From Sphingomonas sp. (lineage in GTDB: Bacteria > Pseudomonadota > Alphaproteobacteria > Sphingomonadales > Sphingomonadaceae), in contig JAJNQF010000064.1 of assembly GCA_021154945.1 (NCBI GenBank), forward strand, positions 1 to 10,462: 10,462 nt of DNA. The letters run 5' to 3'. This document shows positions 5,472-10,462 of the stretch, one piece after another. Position numbers and translations under genes: made by a program. The notes beneath the pieces were generated by a model that was given only the letters and a program-made list of their open reading frames with translations, ran no database searches and had not been told where the DNA came from. The first letter of the stretch is position 1. Each line of letters opens with the position of its first letter.

Positions 5472-8378
5472 ATGCAGTCCACGCCCCCGCCCACGGCGCC
5501 CGACCAGATCCCAATCCCGGCGCAGGAGCGATACAAGGCTCTGTTCGAGGCGATCGACGCGGGATTCTGCATCATCGAAGTCCTTTTCGACCAGCATCGG
5601 ACGGCGATCGATTACCGTTTCGTCGAGGTCAATCCGCAGTTCGAGCAACAGACCGGGCTGCTCGATGCGGTCGGCCGTACTGCACGCGAACTCGTTCCCG
5701 ATCTCGAGCAATTCTGGTTCGAGACGTACGGCAAGGTCGCACTGACCGGCGACCCGGTGCGGTTCGATCACGGCTCCGACCCGATGGATCGCTGGTTCGA
5801 GGTAAATGCGTTCCGGATCGGCGCACCCGACGCGCACCTAGTCGCGATCCTGTTCAACGACGTATCGGACCGCCGCCGCGCCGCGCTGCAGACCCAAGAG
5901 AGCGAGGACCGCCTTACCCAGGCGCTGACCGCGGGCAACGGGATCGGCACCTGGGACTGGGACGTTCCCAACGACAGGATCAAAGCCGACGAACGGTTCG
6001 CGCGACAATATGGCGTGCCGGTCGAGATGGCTCGCAAGGGTGCGCCACTCGAACGGTATTTCGCCTGCGTCCATCCCGACGATCTGCCGGCGACCCGCTG
6101 CCGCGTGGCCGATGCGATGGAGGCGGGCGGCGACTTCTCCGCGGAATACCGCGTGGCCCAGTCCGACGGCGCGATCCGGTGGATCGCCGCGCAGGGCCGG
6201 TGTCGACTGGCGGCAGACGGCTCGCCACTGCGCTTTTCGGGGGTGAGCTTCGACATTACCGAACGCAAGCAGGCCGACCTTCGGCAACACGCGTTGCTCG
6301 AGCTGGGCGATGCGATCCGTGACCTGACCGGACCCGACGAGATCGCCTATGCCGCGTCGGCCATCCTCGGCACCGCGCTGCAGGTCAGCCGGGTCGGCTA
6401 TGGCGTGATCGACACGGTGCGAGAGACGATCACCGTCGAACGCGACTGGAACGCGCCGGGGATCACGACGATCGCCGGAACGCTCCGGTTTCGCGACCAC
6501 GGATCCTATATCGAGGACCTGAAGGTCGGTCGCACCGTAGCCATCGCCGATGTCGATCTCGACCCGCGCACCCGTGAAACAGGCGACGTGCTGAAGGCGA
6601 TCAGCGCGGCCGCGTTCGTCAACATGCCATTGGTCGAGCAGGACGATTTCGTCGCCTTGCTCTACGCCAATCACGCGACGCCGCGCGTGTGGACCGAGGA
6701 CGACCTGTTGCTGATGCGCGAGGTCGCCGAACGCGTCCGCACCGCGACCGAGCGCCTGCGCGCCGAGAATGCCCGCCGCGCCAGCGAAGAACAGTTCCGC
6801 GTGTTCGCCGAGGCAGTGCCCAACCAGATCTGGGCGGCACGGCCGGACGGCCATCTCTATTGGTTCAACCAGCAGGTCTATGCGTTCAACGGCCTCGAAC
6901 CCGGTGCGCTCGACGGCACGCGCAGCTGGGCGAACCAAGTGCACCCTGAAGACTCTCCTGCTGCAACAGAGGCTTGGAAGCGATCCCTCACAACCGGTGA
7001 GCGCTACAGCGCCGAGTTTCGCGCTCGGGGGAAGGACGGCATCTACCGCTGGTTCCTGGTCCGCGCCGATCCGGTCCGCGCCGCCGACGGTACGATCCTG
7101 CGCTGGGTCGGTACCAACACCGATATCGACGACAGCCGCCGCCAGGCCGCCGAGCTGGTCCGCTGGAACGAGACGCTCGAGGAGCAGGTCGCAGCCCGGA
7201 CGCGCGACCTGATGGCGACCGAGGAAGCGCTGCGCCAGAGCCAGAAGATGGAGGCGGTCGGCCAGTTGACGGGCGGAATCGCGCATGATTTCAACAACCT
7301 CCTGACCGGCATTACCGGCAGTTTGGAACTGCTCGGCATCCGCATCGCGCAAGGGAGGCTGAACGATGTCGAGCGCTATTCGATCGCCGCACAGGGCGCC
7401 GCCAAGCGCGCCGCGGCGCTGACCCACCGCTTGCTGGCCTTCTCCCGCCGGCAAACGCTCGATCCCAAGCCGACCGACGTCAATCGGCTCGTTTCAGGGC
7501 TGGAGGATCTGGTGCGGCGGACGGTCGGTCCCGCCATCGAGGTGGAGGTCGTCGAGGCGGTCGGGCTGTGGGCCACGCTGGTCGATCCGAACCAGTTGGA
7601 GAACGCGCTGCTCAACCTGTGCATCAACGCGCGCGACGCGATGCCCGAGGGCGGGCGGCTGACGATCGAGACCGCCAATCGCTGGATCGATGCACGGACT
7701 GCGCGCGAACGCGAACTCGAACCCGGCCAATATGTCTCGCTCAGCGTATCGGATACTGGCACCGGGATGCCGCCCGAGGTGATCGCCAAGGCGTTCGACC
7801 CGTTCTTCACGACCAAGCCGCTCGGGCTCGGCACCGGACTCGGGCTGTCGATGATCTACGGGTTCGCCCGACAGTCGGGCGGCCAAGTGCGAATCTATTC
7901 CGAGGTCGGCGACGGCACCAACGTCTGCCTTTATCTACCGCGGCATTTCGGCGAGGCGGAAGACGCCGGCGTCGATGCCGAACTCGCCGACGCCCCGCGC
8001 GCGCTCGACGGCGAAACCGTGCTGGTGGTCGATGACGAACCGACCGTACGGATGCTCGTGATCGAGGTGCTGGAAGAACTCGGCTATGCGGCGATAGAGG
8101 CGGCGGATGGTGCCTCCGGGCTTAAACTGCTGCAATCGTCAGCGCGGATCGACCTGCTGGTAACCGATGTCGGGCTGCCGGGCGGAATGAACGGACGCCA
8201 GATGGCCGATGCAGCACGCGTCGGGCGGCCCGACCTGAAGATCCTCTTCATCACCGGCTATGCGGAGAATGCAGTGGTCGGCAACGGCTTCCTCGATCCG
8301 GGTATGCACGTGATGACAAAGCCGTTCGCGATGGAAGCGCTGGCCGGGCGGATCAAGGCGTTGATTACCGCGCGATAA
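5472..8378 (+). CDS. Soluble hybrid sensor histidine kinase (PAS-PAS-GAF-PAS-HisKA-HATPase-REC)
   Basis: A 968-residue two-component hybrid kinase. No membrane segment is seen, so it should sense a cytoplasmic cue. Domains in order: PAS (about 20-135, starting with YKALFEAIDAGFCIIEV), PAS_3-type (about 145-265, GTWDWDVPNDR to DITERK), GAF (about 272-430), PAS_3-type (about 438-555), a coiled coil (about 560-598), HisKA with phospho-accepting His605 in GGIAHDFNNLL, HATPase_c (N box NLCINARDAM with Asn719, G1 DTGTGM, F box FDPFFTTKP, G2 GLGTGLGLSM) and a C-terminal receiver (acidic pair Asp854/855, phospho-acceptor Asp899 in VTDVGLPG, Thr928, Lys950). All key catalytic residues are intact. Phosphate should move His605 to Asp899, then probably to a separate histidine phosphotransfer protein or response regulator not in this window. 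The ATG at 5472 has only a weak GAG upstream. A patch at about 6940-7010 has unusual codon choice. A hairpin follows the stop. Confidence 0.95.
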   Translation: MQSTPPPTAPDQIPIPAQERYKALFEAIDAGFCIIEVLFDQHRTAIDYRFVEVNPQFEQQTGLLDAVGRTARELVPDLEQFWFETYGKVALTGDPVRFDHGSDPMDRWFEVNAFRIGAPDAHLVAILFNDVSDRRRAALQTQESEDRLTQALTAGNGIGTWDWDVPNDRIKADERFARQYGVPVEMARKGAPLERYFACVHPDDLPATRCRVADAMEAGGDFSAEYRVAQSDGAIRWIAAQGRCRLAADGSPLRFSGVSFDITERKQADLRQHALLELGDAIRDLTGPDEIAYAASAILGTALQVSRVGYGVIDTVRETITVERDWNAPGITTIAGTLRFRDHGSYIEDLKVGRTVAIADVDLDPRTRETGDVLKAISAAAFVNMPLVEQDDFVALLYANHATPRVWTEDDLLLMREVAERVRTATERLRAENARRASEEQFRVFAEAVPNQIWAARPDGHLYWFNQQVYAFNGLEPGALDGTRSWANQVHPEDSPAATEAWKRSLTTGERYSAEFRARGKDGIYRWFLVRADPVRAADGTILRWVGTNTDIDDSRRQAAELVRWNETLEEQVAARTRDLMATEEALRQSQKMEAVGQLTGGIAHDFNNLLTGITGSLELLGIRIAQGRLNDVERYSIAAQGAAKRAAALTHRLLAFSRRQTLDPKPTDVNRLVSGLEDLVRRTVGPAIEVEVVEAVGLWATLVDPNQLENALLNLCINARDAMPEGGRLTIETANRWIDARTARERELEPGQYVSLSVSDTGTGMPPEVIAKAFDPFFTTKPLGLGTGLGLSMIYGFARQSGGQVRIYSEVGDGTNVCLYLPRHFGEAEDAGVDAELADAPRALDGETVLVVDDEPTVRMLVIEVLEELGYAAIEAADGASGLKLLQSSARIDLLVTDVGLPGGMNGRQMADAARVGRPDLKILFITGYAENAVVGNGFLDPGMHVMTKPFAMEALAGRIKALITAR

Positions 8379-8390
8379 GTTTGCGCGCTG

Positions 8391-8414
8391 CGACGATCTT
8401 GAACCCGATCGTCG
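8391..8414 (+). terminator. Possible terminator hairpin after the hybrid kinase
   Basis: CGACGATC (8391-8398) and GATCGTCG (8407-8414) form a perfect 8-bp stem with an 8-nt loop, beginning 13 bp after the kinase stop codon. No T-run follows, so Rho-independent termination is uncertain. Confidence 0.4.
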
Positions 8415-8445
8415 ATCGATGCGTGTCGTCCGCCCGCCCCTAACA

Positions 8446-8462
8446 GCATGGGCTTCCCATGC
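8446..8462. repeat. Short perfect hairpin between kinase and receptor genes
   Basis: GCATGGG-CTT-CCCATGC is a perfect 7-bp stem with a 3-nt loop. There is no T-run, and it lies about 70 bp upstream of the receptor promoter candidate. It could be a second termination hairpin for the kinase transcript or a DNA-binding dyad; nothing decides between these. Confidence 0.35.
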
Positions 8463-8529
8463 CAGACAGCGCGATGATCTGTGTTGCCTTGCGGTAACAG
8501 CCGGACTCCCAAGTGCGGAGATGGCAATA

Positions 8530-8558
8530 TTGTCACTTGATATGATGTATCATCAAAT
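8530..8558 (+). promoter_or_regulatory. Sigma70-type promoter candidate for the TonB-dependent receptor
   Basis: TTGTCA (8530-8535) is one mismatch from a consensus -35. A 17-bp spacer leads to TCAAAT (8553-8558), matching 4 of 6 of the -10 consensus. Transcription would start near 8565, leaving a leader of about 43 nt to the ATG at 8608, with AAGGGA (8597-8602) as ribosome site. The local AT-rich run contrasts with the GC-rich surroundings. TATGAT (8541-8546) is an alternative -10 but lacks a -35 partner. Confidence 0.55.
8538..8552. promoter_or_regulatory. Operator-like dyad inside the receptor promoter (Zur-like candidate)
   Basis: TGATA-TGATG-TATCA is a perfect 5-5-5 inverted repeat lying entirely in the spacer of the promoter candidate, the usual place for a repressor. 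A second, overlapping register (TTGAT at 8537-8541, ATCAA at 8552-8556) also exists. Compared from memory with the TGTTAT-N3-ATAACA pattern of Zur sites, it keeps the outer TG/CA and most TA positions, with a symmetric change at positions 3 and 13 and one more mismatch at position 10. A Zur role fits the ZnuD-like product but is inference; another dimeric repressor is possible. Confidence 0.45.
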
Positions 8559-8607
8559 TTACCCGGCGACTCGTACAGGGACAACACCCCGACGATAAGG
8601 GAATTTC

Positions 8608-10462
8608 ATGAAGACGATGCTGTTCGGCGCCACCGCCCTGGCTGCCCTCCTCGCCTCTCAGGCTCACGCTCAGACCGCCGCGACGGATCCCGCGACGCCC
8701 GCCCCTACCCCGGCGCCCGCCTCGACGTCGGTCAGCTCGACCAATCAGCGCGACATCATCGTCACCGCACCGCTCCAGACGAGCGAGCGCGACGTGTTGC
8801 AGGGCACGACCGTCCTCACCGGCCAGGAACTCACGCGCCAGTTGCGCCCGTCGATCGGCGAGACGCTCGCGCGCCAGCCCGGCGTGTCGGCGTCGTCGTT
8901 CGGGCCGAGCGCCTCGCGTCCGATCCTGCGCGGCTTCCAGGGCGACCGGATCCGCGTGCTGACCGACGGGATCGGCTCGATCGACGTCTCGAACACTTCG
9001 GTCGACCACGCGGTCATCATCGATCCACTGCTCGCCGAGCGTATCGAGATCCTCCGCGGCCCCAGCGCGCTTCTATATGGCACGTCGGCGGTCGGCGGCG
9101 TCGTCAACGTTATCGACACGCGTATCCCGCGGTCGGTGCCCGAGAACGGCTACCGGTTGAACGGCATCGCCAATTATGGCTCGGCGGCGAACGAACGCTC
9201 GGGCGGCATGGCGGGCGACGTCGCGGTCGGCCAGCACCTCGTGCTGCATGCGGATGGCTCGTATCTGAAGTCGGGCGACCTGCGCACCGGCGGCTATATC
9301 CTGTCGCGTGACGCCCGGGCACAGGCACTAGCCACGGCCGCCGCCACACCCGTCGATCCGAACGAGGCCGATCCGATCGACTATGCCGCATCGGCGCAGT
9401 TGAAGGGCAAGCTCCCCAATACGCAGTCGGAGACGTGGACGGCGGGCGCCGGCGCGTCGATCATCACCGACAATGGCAGCCTCGGCGTGTCGTACAGCCA
9501 TTACGACAGCCTGTACGGCGTACCGATCCGCTACGCCACGCAAGCCGGGCAGGAGCAGGAAGCGCCGCGTCTCGACGTGGTCCAAAACCGCGTCGACCTG
9601 CGCGGCGAGATCGACACCGGCGGCGACGTGCTGAGCAAGATCCGCGTCCGCGTCGGCCAGGCGAGCTATCGCCATTTCGAGCTGGAGGAAGACAATTCGG
9701 TCGGCACAGCCTTCTACAACAAAGGCCTCGAAGGACGCCTCGAAGTCGTCCAGGCGAACCGCGGCGGCTGGCAGGGCGCATCGGGCGTGCAGTTCTACAA
9801 CCGGATCTTCAACGTGGTCGGCGACGAGGCATTCCTGCCGAAGAACGAAACCAACCAGACCGGGCTCTTCACGCTCCAGCAGTATGAATCAGGCAAGTTC
9901 CGCGCCGAGGGCGGCGTGCGCTACGAGATCACCGATCTCGCCGCACGGACGCCCGAGGACGACCTGCGCTTCTTCCGTGGCAGCCAGAGCTATCATTCGG
10001 TCTCGGGGTCGCTCGGCGCCTCCTACGCGCTGACCGACAGCATCCGCGTCGGCCTGAACGGCTCGCGGACCGAGCGCGCGCCGTCGGCCGAGGAATTGTT
10101 CGCAAACGGCGCGCATGCCGGCACGCAGGCGTATGAACTGGGCAATCCGGACTTCAAGCTGGAGAAGTCCTGGGGGCTCGAAGGCACGCTGCACGCGCAT
10201 GGCGACGGCTTCAGCTTCGACGCGTCGGCCTATTACAACTGGTTCTCGAACTACATCTCGGAGAACCAGGTCGCACCGTCGGTCTGCCAGGCGGCGGCCG
10301 ATCCTTCGGGTCGCACCGTCGACCTGCCCTGCTTCCAGTATCAGCAGGCCAACGCCCGCTATTACGGGTTCGAGGCGGACGCATCGGTCAAGCTCGCGCA
10401 GATCGGCGGCTATGCGGTCAACGCCGACGTGCTGGGCGATTACGTCCACGCCAACATCGTCG
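8608..10462 (+). CDS. znuD: TonB-dependent outer-membrane receptor, ZnuD-like (3' end missing)
   Basis: Outer-membrane active transporter powered by TonB-ExbB-ExbD. About 618 residues are visible. A signal peptide ends at AHA (cleavage after residue 21), followed by a Pro/Thr/Ser-rich linker (22-46) and TonB box DIIVTA (49-54). The plug (about 60-172) has IGETLARQPGVSASSFGP, SRPILRGFQGDRIRVLTDG, SVDHAVIIDPLLAERIEI and LRGPSALLYGTSAVGGVVN. The SASSFGP and DHAVIIDPLLAERIE stretches resemble ZnuD-type zinc receptors more than siderophore receptors. Beta-barrel strands follow, including DSLYGVP and the RTERAPSAEELFANGAH segment typical of the barrel in this receptor class; the C-terminal strand and terminal Phe are off the edge. 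Two cysteines, in PSVCQ and LPCFQY, lie in a predicted extracellular loop and could form a disulfide. ATG 8608 has AAGGGA 5 nt upstream. It is preceded by a dyad-bearing promoter. Receptor: certain; zinc: probable. Confidence 0.93.
   Translation, partial: MKTMLFGATALAALLASQAHAQTAATDPATPAPTPAPASTSVSSTNQRDIIVTAPLQTSERDVLQGTTVLTGQELTRQLRPSIGETLARQPGVSASSFGPSASRPILRGFQGDRIRVLTDGIGSIDVSNTSVDHAVIIDPLLAERIEILRGPSALLYGTSAVGGVVNVIDTRIPRSVPENGYRLNGIANYGSAANERSGGMAGDVAVGQHLVLHADGSYLKSGDLRTGGYILSRDARAQALATAAATPVDPNEADPIDYAASAQLKGKLPNTQSETWTAGAGASIITDNGSLGVSYSHYDSLYGVPIRYATQAGQEQEAPRLDVVQNRVDLRGEIDTGGDVLSKIRVRVGQASYRHFELEEDNSVGTAFYNKGLEGRLEVVQANRGGWQGASGVQFYNRIFNVVGDEAFLPKNETNQTGLFTLQQYESGKFRAEGGVRYEITDLAARTPEDDLRFFRGSQSYHSVSGSLGASYALTDSIRVGLNGSRTERAPSAEELFANGAHAGTQAYELGNPDFKLEKSWGLEGTLHAHGDGFSFDASAYYNWFSNYISENQVAPSVCQAAADPSGRTVDLPCFQYQQANARYYGFEADASVKLAQIGGYAVNADVLGDYVHANIV

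Noticed and set aside
5239..5472. Small plus-strand frame whose TGA overlaps the kinase ATG (TGATG)
   Set aside because: Its first half is the palindromic repeat and its composition is not protein-like. The overlap looks suggestive of translational coupling, but nothing supports a gene.
5838..7454. Minus-strand reading frame of 538 residues inside the hybrid kinase
   Set aside because: It is fully antisense to a gene with intact domains and shows no recognisable motif; long antisense frames are expected at this GC content.
8379..8607. Cobalamin or other riboswitch upstream of the TonB-dependent receptor
   Set aside because: No B12-box-like GCCACTG motif or extended conserved stem set was seen; the leader after the predicted start is only about 43 nt.

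Overview
The window reads as chromosomal DNA of a high-GC alphaproteobacterium, most likely a sphingomonad (Sphingomonas or a relative). This is inferred from the strong G/C bias at third codon positions, the family-typical proteins (a TonB receptor with an IIVTA-type TonB box, a Crp-like regulator with an HVNRTIR recognition helix, paired COG1305 transglutaminases) and GGGGGAGG palindromes between genes. No tRNA, rRNA, CRISPR array, transposase or prophage gene is visible. Gene order looks like ordinary chromosome. GC content was judged by eye, not computed.

Left part (1-2173): a YbbA-type ABC transporter ATPase, cut by the left edge, is divergent from a TesA-type lysophospholipase/thioesterase carrying a lipoprotein signal. 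The same divergent pair (ybbAP/tesA) is known from E. coli. A stand-alone Crp/Fnr-family regulator without an Fe-S cysteine cluster follows. It ends at a strong 12-bp hairpin that can stop transcription from both sides.

Middle part (2185-5343): three minus-strand genes lie head to tail. In transcription order they are a transglutaminase-like protein with an intact Cys-His-Asp triad, a second transglutaminase-like protein whose triad His position appears to be Ser, and a small WYL-like protein behind a leader with GTTAGG inverted repeats. Divergent from the first, with only 16 bp between start codons, is an N-formylglutamate amidohydrolase-family gene. This packing suggests co-regulation of amide/peptide-bond hydrolases, but the substrate is unknown. 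The amidohydrolase gene ends at a 127-bp element built of two inverted arms, each with its own hairpin. The short hairpin at 2146-2173 looks like a reduced version of it.

Right part (5472-10462): a 968-residue soluble hybrid sensor kinase (PAS-PAS-GAF-PAS-HisKA-HATPase-REC) is followed, after a 229-bp gap, by a TonB-dependent receptor cut by the right edge. The receptor's plug resembles ZnuD-type zinc receptors. Its promoter candidate has a 15-bp dyad, TGATA-N5-TATCA, exactly inside the -35/-10 spacer, as expected for a repressor such as Zur. No clearly new defence or mobile system is visible. The most useful leads are the operator in front of the receptor, the palindromic element family and the transglutaminase/amidohydrolase locus.
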